Source: Sedimentisphaerales bacterium (GTDB taxonomy: Bacteria; Planctomycetota; Phycisphaerae; Sedimentisphaerales; SM23-30). From it: a DNA stretch of 38,101 nt. Below the pieces are notes generated by a model. That model worked only from the letters and a program-made list of their open reading frames with translations. It had not been told where the DNA came from and made no database searches. Position 1 is the first letter of the stretch. Each line of letters begins with the position of its first letter. Made by a program: the position numbers and the translations under genes. The stretch is from the NCBI GenBank assembly GCA_028281535.1, contig JANQJS010000034.1, positions 1-38,101 of the forward strand. Reading direction: 5' to 3'. Positions 26,971 to 33,866 of the stretch are shown here, in pieces.

Positions 26971-27825
26971 CTATTGTGATAAATCATATATTTTCTCCAT
27001 AATTTGAATAACTGGGTTCCCCTGTTTATCTGTATAGGGTACATCAATGGGACCAACTATTTTTCCCCATTTTTGAAATATGGGCCTAATATCTATCACA
27101 TCCCAACTGGAATCCCAATCAAATTCATCAGAAACTTGGTAAAATTCAAAGGTTCGATTTTCAACACAATAAATTTCTAAATCCACAATACCGATTTCTT
27201 TCAAGCCATGAGTAATTTCAGGCCACGCCACTCCCATGGCATGCAAATCTTTGTACCGTTGGATTTCTTTTGGATCTTGAACTAACTCCCTTGATTCAAT
27301 AATTCGACGCGTAGGCTGACTCAAGACACGTTTTTCATACCCATCCAGCTTATTATTTGCTATCTGATCCTGATCGATCTCGTAAACTCGTTCTAAGAGA
27401 AACCATGGCATATCTTTTGTCGATGGAGTCAATGGCGCATAATTAATGTTTGTTTCAGCTTCCCAAGCTTGATAAGAAACATTAGTTTCCAACGCATTTT
27501 GTGTCGATGTAAAATCAAACTCGAGTGATGTTTCTAAGACCGCCAGTAACCGTTGGCGGTATATATATACCTCTAAATCATAAACACCAAGACTTTGCAA
27601 ATATTCAACCACTTCTTGCCAAGCTTGAGATTGAAAAGAGGCTTTCATTTTCTCTTTGGCCTGAGGCGATTTTTCTAAATCGGCCGTCATGCAGTAACGT
27701 TTAAAATATAGCGGTTTATCCTTTCGCAATGAGTCTGAACAACCAGACATTATCATGAGGAATAAACCAAAACCAATTGCAACGCTTACCCCACCATTTT
27801 TTAAATCTTTATTATTCATTATCAC
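26971..27825 (-). CDS. Lipoprotein with two fused L-rhamnose-mutarotase-like domains
   Basis: 284 residues. A lipoprotein signal ends in IMSGC (Cys29). Domain 1 (about 40-150) and domain 2 (about 170-282) both follow the RhaM/DUF718 pattern: RY/ESRE start, long helix, LGVYDLEVYI or IGIVDLEIYC strand, an FDxxS segment and a closing LERVYEI or MEKIYDL. In domain 2 the Y-x3-H pair of the family is kept (Y191, H195); in domain 1 the equivalent positions are M60 and F64, so this half is probably inactive. It sits between the two LamG paralogues, 106 bases after one and behind a terminator. A lipid-anchored sugar-binding or anomer-converting role is inferred. Confidence 0.75.
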   Translation of the reverse strand: MIMNNKDLKNGGVSVAIGFGLFLMIMSGCSDSLRKDKPLYFKRYCMTADLEKSPQAKEKMKASFQSQAWQEVVEYLQSLGVYDLEVYIYRQRLLAVLETSLEFDFTSTQNALETNVSYQAWEAETNINYAPLTPSTKDMPWFLLERVYEIDQDQIANNKLDGYEKRVLSQPTRRIIESRELVQDPKEIQRYKDLHAMGVAWPEITHGLKEIGIVDLEIYCVENRTFEFYQVSDEFDWDSSWDVIDIRPIFQKWGKIVGPIDVPYTDKQGNPVIQIMEKIYDLSQ

Positions 27826-27860
27826 ACTTTCTTACTTAATAATAGATTTATAGATAGAAA

Positions 27861-27891
27861 AGTAGCCTGGCTATTAAATGACCAGGCTACT
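27861..27891 (-). terminator. Intrinsic terminator between LamG paralogue 2 and the mutarotase lipoprotein
   Basis: AGTAGCCTGG pairs perfectly with CCAGGCTACT around 11 bases. On the minus strand a short T-run follows. It lies 41 bases beyond the LamG stop. Confidence 0.75.
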
Positions 27892-27931
27892 AATTTTTTA
27901 AAATAAAATGCTCAACTTAACTTAAGCAAAA

Positions 27932-30115
27932 TCAGTCATCATCATCTTCCGCTTCGGCAGTAATCGTGACAGTGACTTTCTTCTCGCTTTCGATTTTAAG
28001 CCATAAAATCAAATCATCTTCACCAAATGCTAAACGATGTCCACTTCTGTAATGTTCACCATACTCGGCTTCTTTGCCATCTATTTTGATTTCAAATTCA
28101 CGGTCACCATACCCTTTGATCACCATACCAGGATTCACAACAGGAGACTTAGCGCTACCATTAATTTCAAATGTCATGCTTTCACCAGGCTTCTTCGCCG
28201 TTAAATGAAACGCCATGTCACGTGGGTCATAACCATGGCTAAGAACATCGCCTTTTTTAACAGATAATGTAGCAGGATAAGACCAACTCTTAGATAATGG
28301 GATCAGTTCCGTAACAGACTTATCCGTCATACCATGCAGATGAATTTTGGTAGCAGAATTATCCGTCATTTGATATTCACCCCAGAACCAGTGAGCTAGC
28401 GAAGCATGTGCTGCACGGTCATCATGCATACACCAACGACCATCCGTTGGACGAGGTGCTACAGGCCAGTGATTCCACCATGGAAAGACAGAAAACTCTC
28501 TGCGAATTTCACCAGCATAGATATCCATGGATTGTGGCTTACCATGAGGGATTTTATCTTCAGTGATATCCTGAGGACGCACAATGGAAAATGGGCGATA
28601 TTTCGATTTCGTGTTCACCAATTGGAGTGAAATATTTTTTGGATCTTTGGGCCAAAGTGGTGGAGGAGCATGTTCCCAGGAATAGGTATGCTCATCACCA
28701 TCAATATTCGCAACAGACAATGCACCATACTCTAAAATATCTTCAGGACGCTGACCTGGACTTAGAACCATCATACTTTCTTGCCACTCATGTTCAGCTC
28801 TTGGAGCATTACTGTAAATGGTATCAGAACGCACACCCACCATATCAGGATAAATGGTAAAGGTCTCTTCTACCCAATCACCCCATCCGGTCGTTGGATC
28901 TTGAAAAGCAAATGTGCCCCAATTATCGATCAGGCCATAACGCCACATCACAACGACACGGGCATCATTATTTTCAACGATCTGAACACGTGAATACAAT
29001 GTTCTTTTATCTGACATAGGTTCGCAGCTACCCCGTTCGTTCCAACCTTCATTGAAACCGTTATTATACCAAATACCATTTTCGGTTACCCAGTGTGGAA
29101 TATAGCTAGTGCCACGCCATAGAATAAATCGACAAGGCGTTTGATCAAATAGCACAACCAAATCAGCATTATCACCAACATGCCAAGGGGCATCCCAGGA
29201 AGGGTAATATTTTAATGTCGTTGGAATCACACCAAATTTACCGCTACTTGGAGGACCGATAGGCAATTTACGCACAGGTAATTGCGGCTTAGCTGATGGT
29301 TTAGCTGCTTTGTAAGCTTTAGAAATATCGCTACTGCTTAAAGCATCATGATATAGCTTTACTTCATCGATAATACCATCCAAGTGCGTATTCACCTCCA
29401 TGGTACCTTCAGGACGAATCGTACCATAAGGACGATGCTTCATACGACTTTTACCTATAAGCAATGTATCGCTGAAATATTCTTCTTCATCCATTGGTTT
29501 AAATGGCTGTGTCAATTTAGTCGTACCAGCCAATTCACCATTAATATAGACTTTCAAAACACCATCTTCATGGACACCTGCTAAATGCTTCCATTCTCTT
29601 AATGGCAGATGTTCTTTGGAAACGACTTGTTCGTATTTACCTTCAGTAGCCACTTTAAGCAGTAAACGACCATTGGCATCTAAACCAAAAAAGAAACCAT
29701 TAAAGTAGCCATCTTCAACGGCACGCTGATGATCCACAATAGGACACCAATGTTTGGGATAGGCTCCTAAAGCCACCCATGCTTCAACGGAAAAATCACC
29801 TGTCGTACGAGGAACTTCATCAACTTCCACTTGAACAAAGGCGGTATAACCATCTAAAAGTACAGCTTTATTTTTTACACCATCAACAATTTTATAATAT
29901 TTACCTTGTAATTCGACACTGCTCCCTGAAACTTCTTCTTTGATAAAAGAAAATTTCTCTTTGGGAATAAATGTTTCACCACGAAACATCTCAACCTTGC
30001 GATTCTCTACTTCAACCTCATCAAATGACCAATGTGCTACCGGATCCGCTGCTGAGCTGATTTGAGAAAAGCTTAGCGCAATGGCAACACAAAATATTAA
30101 CCATTTTTTCAACAT
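27932..30115 (-). CDS. Large secreted LamG-domain protein with unknown C-terminal domain (paralogue 2)
   Basis: 727 residues from the ATG at 30115, supported by AAAAGGAGAA upstream and by the signal peptide MLKKWLIFCVAIALSFSQIS. A LamG domain follows (VAHWSFDEVEVENRK, FSVEAWVALGAYPKHW, LREWKHLAGVHEDGVLKVY, LDGIIDEVKLYHDAL). A proline-rich linker leads to the ~430-residue domain shared with paralogue 1: GVIPTTLKYYPSWDAPW, FILWRGTSYIPHWVTENG, VENNDARVVVMWRY, GWGDWVEETFTIYP. The tail is acidic (EDDDD). The shared domain recalls secreted proteins of marine polysaccharide-degrading bacteria, and I considered a polysaccharide-lyase relationship, but no catalytic residues can be assigned. Export and domain order are secure; function is not. 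Confidence 0.82.
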   Translation of the reverse strand: MLKKWLIFCVAIALSFSQISSAADPVAHWSFDEVEVENRKVEMFRGETFIPKEKFSFIKEEVSGSSVELQGKYYKIVDGVKNKAVLLDGYTAFVQVEVDEVPRTTGDFSVEAWVALGAYPKHWCPIVDHQRAVEDGYFNGFFFGLDANGRLLLKVATEGKYEQVVSKEHLPLREWKHLAGVHEDGVLKVYINGELAGTTKLTQPFKPMDEEEYFSDTLLIGKSRMKHRPYGTIRPEGTMEVNTHLDGIIDEVKLYHDALSSSDISKAYKAAKPSAKPQLPVRKLPIGPPSSGKFGVIPTTLKYYPSWDAPWHVGDNADLVVLFDQTPCRFILWRGTSYIPHWVTENGIWYNNGFNEGWNERGSCEPMSDKRTLYSRVQIVENNDARVVVMWRYGLIDNWGTFAFQDPTTGWGDWVEETFTIYPDMVGVRSDTIYSNAPRAEHEWQESMMVLSPGQRPEDILEYGALSVANIDGDEHTYSWEHAPPPLWPKDPKNISLQLVNTKSKYRPFSIVRPQDITEDKIPHGKPQSMDIYAGEIRREFSVFPWWNHWPVAPRPTDGRWCMHDDRAAHASLAHWFWGEYQMTDNSATKIHLHGMTDKSVTELIPLSKSWSYPATLSVKKGDVLSHGYDPRDMAFHLTAKKPGESMTFEINGSAKSPVVNPGMVIKGYGDREFEIKIDGKEAEYGEHYRSGHRLAFGEDDLILWLKIESEKKVTVTITAEAEDDDD

Positions 30116-30326
30116 ACAATTTCTCCTTTTCGTCAAGAATGATATGGGCATTCAAGACATGCTTAATTCTATAATTCTATACAACACATTTTTTTGTACA
30201 TACGAACCGTTAGCCTAACTCATTTTAATTACCCTGTCTAATATTTATTAAACGCTAACGCAAAATGTAGTCTTTCCTCGACATAACACACTAAAAAAGA
30301 ATGATTTAGAAACTACAAACATAAAA

Positions 30327-30363
30327 AAACCTCCCAAAAGCGATGAAAGCTTTTGGGAGGTTT
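30327..30363 (-). terminator. Strong terminator after PEP-CTERM gene 1
   Basis: AAACCTCCCAAAAGC pairs perfectly with GCTTTTGGGAGGTTT around a 7-base loop, ending in a T-rich run on the minus strand. Confidence 0.9.
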
Positions 30364-30385
30364 ATCGATTTACGTATAATTTATC

Positions 30386-31213
30386 TTAGTTAAGTTTTTT
30401 CTTACGTATCATCAGGAAAAGACTCCCCAAACCAAGCATGCTTAAGGTTGCAGGTTCAGGCACGACAATCTCAAGAAGTCCTTCTTGATCGAGAAACGTC
30501 TCGATAATTATTTCATCCACAAGAATATTTGAAAACAGAGGAACCTCCTCAAATTCACCCGGTTCAACTTCGACTAATTCATAATCAAAAATCGACTCAA
30601 AGGTAATGGCTTCAAAGTCTGGGCTGGGATCTATGATCATTTCCATGGTTGTCAAATTCCAACCATCGCCTAGATCGATGTGATCCTCAAAAAGGTCAAA
30701 TTCAAACTCAAATAGATCTTCAATGGGATGAGGATGATCATCTTTAATGATATCGACTTCTGCAAAAATTGATTCCAATTCTTCATCGGCAGATTTCCAG
30801 GTCATTTGAACCTGTATAATTTTAGATGAATCAAAATCGCTAAAATTATTTAAATCATAGGAAAATGCCCCGTTGAACTCCATGATGCCATCGCGACCAC
30901 TTGCGTCTACGGTATCAAAATGATAAGCATCCTCAGCAAACAGCTGCGAAGCGAAGTCGGTAGGATCTTCCGGATCCAACTCCCCTTCAGCATATTTGAA
31001 CTCTGGAATCTCCAAACCTGTCCCCCAAACAAAGCTAGAATAATCGGGAACATCTAAACGAGGAAAAATATCATCATCAGGTGCATCGTCGTCATAGGAC
31101 CAGACAGAGAATGTGCTTCCAGGAAGCGAACGCCAGGAAGGAATGTTAATATCATCTGCCAGGGTAGGAAGAGACAGACACAATACAATCATTGCCACTA
31201 TGCAGTGTTTCAT
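30386..31213 (-). CDS. PEP-CTERM sorting-domain protein 1
   Basis: 275 residues from the ATG at 31213, chosen for GGAGG six bases upstream and for the signal peptide MKHCIVAMIVLCLSLPTLA. The acidic mature part opens with WRSLPGSTFSVWSYD and DIFPRLDVPDYSSFVWG. The C-terminus is a PEP-CTERM tripartite tail: VPEPATLSMLG, a hydrophobic helix, and a basic end (RKKKLN). Such tails direct cleavage and surface delivery by an exosortase, which is not encoded in this window. It is paralogous to the gene at 31672-32544. A 225-base leader precedes it, starting with the repeated RNA-like element at 31374-31437. Confidence 0.9.
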   Translation of the reverse strand: MKHCIVAMIVLCLSLPTLADDINIPSWRSLPGSTFSVWSYDDDAPDDDIFPRLDVPDYSSFVWGTGLEIPEFKYAEGELDPEDPTDFASQLFAEDAYHFDTVDASGRDGIMEFNGAFSYDLNNFSDFDSSKIIQVQMTWKSADEELESIFAEVDIIKDDHPHPIEDLFEFEFDLFEDHIDLGDGWNLTTMEMIIDPSPDFEAITFESIFDYELVEVEPGEFEEVPLFSNILVDEIIIETFLDQEGLLEIVVPEPATLSMLGLGSLFLMIRKKKLN

Positions 31214-31373
31214 CAGAACCTCCAAATTTTCATTGTTGCGAATCAAGGTGTCTTTTCATTTGTAGGAATGAAAAAACGCAAGTCTAGTAAGTTTAGTTAT
31301 GTAAGTTTTGTGCGAGTATAATTAACTTGTGGCAATAAGTTATACTCAACATTTGGAAGATGTATTGTGATTT

Positions 31374-31437
31374 GCTTAAACTGTCTTTCAGGGCGGTTTA
31401 AGCTGTCACTTAGAACAGCCTCCACCTCTCTCTACCC
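31374..31437 (-). ncRNA. Candidate structured leader element, copy A
   Basis: On the minus strand the element reads GGGTAGAGAGAGG, then a hairpin (AGGCTGT/ACAGCTT with one G-T pair), then ACCGCCCTGAAAG. A second foldable stem (GCTTAAAC/GTTTAAGC, 8 bp perfect) encloses the CGCCCTGAAAGACA loop and competes with the first. GGG/CCC and GGT/ACC can close the whole. It begins about two bases from the start site predicted by the promoter at 31446-31473 and heads the leader of PEP-CTERM gene 1. Confidence 0.45.
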
Positions 31438-31445
31438 TATATATT

Positions 31446-31473
31446 ATTATAGGTATTATCCGATTAAATGCAA
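31446..31473 (-). promoter_or_regulatory. Predicted promoter of PEP-CTERM gene 1
   Basis: TTGCAT (31468-31473) and TATAAT (31446-31451) are 16 bases apart on the minus strand. Transcription would start near 31439, at the leading edge of leader element A. Confidence 0.55.
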
Positions 31474-31598
31474 GCTTTAATCAACCTGTAACAACTTTTT
31501 CATTCTGGGCATATCTACTTTAAAATAAGCATCTTATAGAATTTCAGGTCAAAAACCGACCGACGTAAAGCATTATTTTACAATTTCAGACATAAAAA

Positions 31599-31632
31599 AA
31601 ACCTCTCTGCGATGTGCTTAGCAGAGAGGTTT
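31599..31632 (-). terminator. Strong terminator after PEP-CTERM gene 2
   Basis: AAACCTCTCTGC pairs perfectly with GCAGAGAGGTTT around 10 bases, followed by a T-run on the minus strand. Confidence 0.9.
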
Positions 31633-31671
31633 AGGAGCGAAATATATTAACCTATTATATATTTTTATTTT

Positions 31672-32544
31672 TTAGTTTTCCTGACGTCTTTTACGTCTTG
31701 CCAGAAGAAGACTTCCCAGCCCAAGAACAGATATGGTTGCTGGCTCTGGGATACTGATCGTGTCGATAACCACTTCGTCGACAGCGATTGAAGCAATATT
31801 GTTTGTGCCGCCATTTTGCCCCGTTGAAGCAGGATTCTTTGAGATCAAGGTAATGTATTCATAATCAGGATTTGGTTCGACTTCAAATTCAAAGACTGAG
31901 TGATACCAGCCATCACCCAGATCGGTATAGTTTTCAAATGGATCTTCATTAAAGACAACGAAATCGTCACCGGTAGGATCGAAGGTTTCAATTTCAAACT
32001 TAAATTTACTGGCGGTGATATCTTCAGTATCATCTTCTTTCCAGACAATTTGTAATTTGATCTTCTTTAGTGGCTCTTCATCAATAAAGTTATTGATATC
32101 CCATGACAATTCAGCAACATCACGCAATACGCCTTCACGCCCCATCCACATGTTATTTGTGCCATAACCAGAATCGGTTGTATGCATCGCACCATGGCCA
32201 TACCATTCGCTCAATGCATATTGCTGCCAGCTGAATTGATTCGTAAAATCCAGACCAGGATAATCGCCAGCCCAATCATTTAAGTATTCCTGTTGCAAAG
32301 TTGCAGGATTACCGAAATTTGGGTGCGGAACATACGAAGAAAATTCAGGTGCATCTAATCTTGGGAACGGTCCGTCAACCGCAGGAACGGGAGCTTGGGC
32401 ATCGTAGGTCCAATGTGAATAAGTACTTCCAGGAAGTCCACGATATGAAGCAGGACTGGTATCGCCATCACCAGAAGGTGCAGCAATTGCAACGGAAGAT
32501 AATATTACAGATAAGACCGTTGTTAAGATTAGGGACAATTTCAT
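31672..32544 (-). CDS. PEP-CTERM sorting-domain protein 2
   Basis: 290 residues. AAAAGGAGCGAAGAA precedes the ATG and a signal peptide follows (LILTTVLSVILSSVAIAAPS). The mature part begins YRGLPGSTYSHWTYD and FPRLDAPEFSSYV, as in PEP-CTERM protein 1. A central domain rich in acidic and aromatic residues follows (ELSWDINNF, DLGDGWYHSVFEFEVEPNPDYE). The tail IPEPATISVLGLGSLLLARR plus KRRQEN is a textbook PEP-CTERM signal. It is likely an exosortase-processed surface or matrix protein; no enzymatic motif is visible. Its leader of about 275 bases begins with the repeated element at 32764-32820. Confidence 0.92.
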   Translation of the reverse strand: MKLSLILTTVLSVILSSVAIAAPSGDGDTSPASYRGLPGSTYSHWTYDAQAPVPAVDGPFPRLDAPEFSSYVPHPNFGNPATLQQEYLNDWAGDYPGLDFTNQFSWQQYALSEWYGHGAMHTTDSGYGTNNMWMGREGVLRDVAELSWDINNFIDEEPLKKIKLQIVWKEDDTEDITASKFKFEIETFDPTGDDFVVFNEDPFENYTDLGDGWYHSVFEFEVEPNPDYEYITLISKNPASTGQNGGTNNIASIAVDEVVIDTISIPEPATISVLGLGSLLLARRKRRQEN

Positions 32545-32763
32545 TTCTTCGCTCCTTTTAGTTTTAGATTTTCATCTAAACTCGATTAATTGATTTCATA
32601 AAAATAAAAATATATAAGTTAATAGGTTAATCTCTATATTTACTTTACATTTGTCATGTATTACATCTGCCGAACTCTACTGACTTTATCATGGTCATAT
32701 TTTTTCTCTGGACTCTAAGAACGTTATTTCTTTACTAACTTGGAAGAGCGGAACTTTTCTAGC

Positions 32764-32820
32764 TTTCATTCGGTTCGCAGCTTTAAAAAAGCTATTTGCG
32801 CGCTTCCCAATCTCTCTACC
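32764..32820 (-). ncRNA. Candidate structured leader element, copy C
   Basis: On the minus strand GGTAGAGAGATTGGG is followed by a hairpin (AGCTTT-N3-AAAGCT, extended by CGC/GCG across an AAAT bulge) and then by AACCGAATGAAAG. The order GGTAGAGAGA - hairpin - ACCG - TGAAA matches copies A and B. A weak TTCGTC-N16-AGAATA promoter would start transcription at about this point. It precedes PEP-CTERM gene 2 by about 220 bases. Confidence 0.4.
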
Positions 32821-33325
32821 GAAAAACGCTATTCTGCAGTCATGCCTCGAAGACGAATAATATCATCTTCTTTTGGCACTTCAGGCAATACTCATCAAGA
32901 AAGCAACTCATAGAAGAAATGAAAAAGGCGATCGTTTTCTCCTGCCGCCTGCATCTACTTATCTCATACCATTTTTTGAGTCTTGCTTAAACTCAAATCA
33001 CACTTGCCCACTTAACTTACTATCAAAAGTTATCTAGAGGAAAATTACATAGATTATAAATAAACCTAATTAAATCTTACTCTCGATTTTACTTTCAGCT
33101 GAGCCAAGCACGAACAACAGTAGAAAGTAGATAGCAATTTTCACTTATTGCTACACAAAACATCATGGCAGATCCAAACAGTTTTAAATCTACCAATAAA
33201 ACATTTTCCTTATTAAAAACTTATTTTCAGCTAAAACGCCTAACACCACACGTGATAAACATTCATTTAAATAGCTAAAAACAAAGATTTTACATATGTA
33301 TGGGATAATGACATGAGAAATGCAC
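32821..33325. other. Gene-free stretch between leader copies B and C
   Basis: About 500 bases without a convincing gene. Short reading frames here have no ribosome binding site, signal peptide or recognisable sequence. A hairpin TAGCAAT/ATTGCTA and a weaker TTGAGT/ACTCAA stem are present, but neither has a T-run on the minus strand. It may be a remnant of a lost PEP-CTERM paralogue or the body of a non-coding transcript. Confidence 0.35.
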
Positions 33326-33388
33326 AACCTTTTCAGGGTCGGTAACAAGCAAAACTCGCTTATCCGTACCCTCTCTCTACCCAAGGTT
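33326..33388 (-). ncRNA. Candidate structured element, copy B, with no downstream gene
   Basis: On the minus strand AACCTT pairs with AAGGTT at the two ends. Inside lie GGGTAGAGAGAGGG, a hairpin (AAGC-N7-GCTT), TACCGACCC and TGAAA. GGG/CCC and GGTA/TACC can also pair, giving a two-stem fold with an AGAGAGA bulge. A near-consensus promoter lies at 33398-33425. No gene starts for nearly 800 bases downstream, so this copy may be a free-standing RNA. Confidence 0.45.
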
Positions 33389-33397
33389 ACAGCGTAA

Positions 33398-33425
33398 ATT
33401 ATAGGTAAACCCAGTTATTTGTCAA
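33398..33425 (-). promoter_or_regulatory. Near-consensus sigma70 promoter upstream of element B
   Basis: TTGACA (33420-33425) and TATAAT (33398-33403) are 16 bases apart on the minus strand. The predicted start lies within a few bases of the AACCTT arm of element B. Confidence 0.6.
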
Positions 33426-33509
33426 TGGTCAATTAACAACTTTTCCGCCCTTTTTTTTCCAAAATCTGAAGATCTAGCATAATGAATATTTATTGCTGAG
33501 TAAGCGCAT

Positions 33510-33553
33510 AAAAAAAGCTGGGAAACAGATATAATTTATTACCCAGCTTTTTT
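33510..33553 (-). terminator. Terminator of tRNA-Asp
   Basis: AGCTGGG pairs with CCCAGCT around 19 bases, and a T-run follows on the minus strand, starting a few bases after the tRNA 3' end. A T-run is also present on the plus strand. Confidence 0.75.
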
Positions 33554-33560
33554 AATTGAA

Positions 33561-33634
33561 CGAGGCTGACGAGACTCGAACTCGCAACCTTCGGATCGAC
33601 AGTCCGATGCTCTAACCAATTGAGCTACAGCCCC
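33561..33634 (-). tRNA. tRNA-Asp, anticodon GTC
   Basis: The minus-strand sequence folds as a full cloverleaf of 74 bases. The acceptor GGGGCTG/CAGCCTC has one G-T pair and discriminator G73, typical of aspartate tRNAs. The D-stem is GCTC/GAGC and the anticodon stem TCGGA/TCCGA around loop CTGTCGA (anticodon GTC). The T-stem is GCGAG/CTCGT. CCA is not encoded. Confidence 0.96.
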
Positions 33635-33676
33635 ACACATCAACGACTTAGATCGTTTCTTCATGTGAGATGGGAA

Positions 33677-33705
33677 ATAATAATCATAAGTCTATCATTA
33701 GACAA
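33677..33705 (-). promoter_or_regulatory. Predicted tRNA-Asp promoter
   Basis: TTGTCT and TATTAT are 17 bases apart on the minus strand, about 43 bases before the mature tRNA end. This would give a short 5' leader. Confidence 0.5.
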
Positions 33706-33866
33706 GTCGAAAAATGAAATTTTTTAATATTTTCTTATTTTTTAGAGGTTTATAAGTGATTTTTTAGAAAATTTCCTCCTATTTGCAACTGCCTAATTGC
33801 ACATTGAGCCTATTACAAGCTAAAATATTAGCTGCATTTTACAGGTTCAGGATTGTGGAAATACTT

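Noticed and set aside
31261-31373. Attenuator in the PEP-CTERM 1 leader
   Set aside because: A bulged GAGTAT-AACTT hairpin and a later run of six T are present, but they are too far apart to form an intrinsic terminator, so no switch mechanism is claimed.
32796-32990. Plus-strand frame of 64 codons
   Set aside because: It runs through leader element C on the opposite strand with no start signal or recognisable sequence.
33190-33384. Minus-strand frame of 64 codons between the tRNA and PEP-CTERM gene 2
   Set aside because: Its start lies inside leader element B, it lacks a ribosome binding site, and the predicted product has no signal or domain pattern.
31374-33388. Identity of the leader element as a glycine, lysine, THF or c-di-GMP riboswitch
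   Set aside because: Parts such as ACCGA or GGTAGAG recall these families, but the remaining conserved cores of each are missing, so no known class was assigned.
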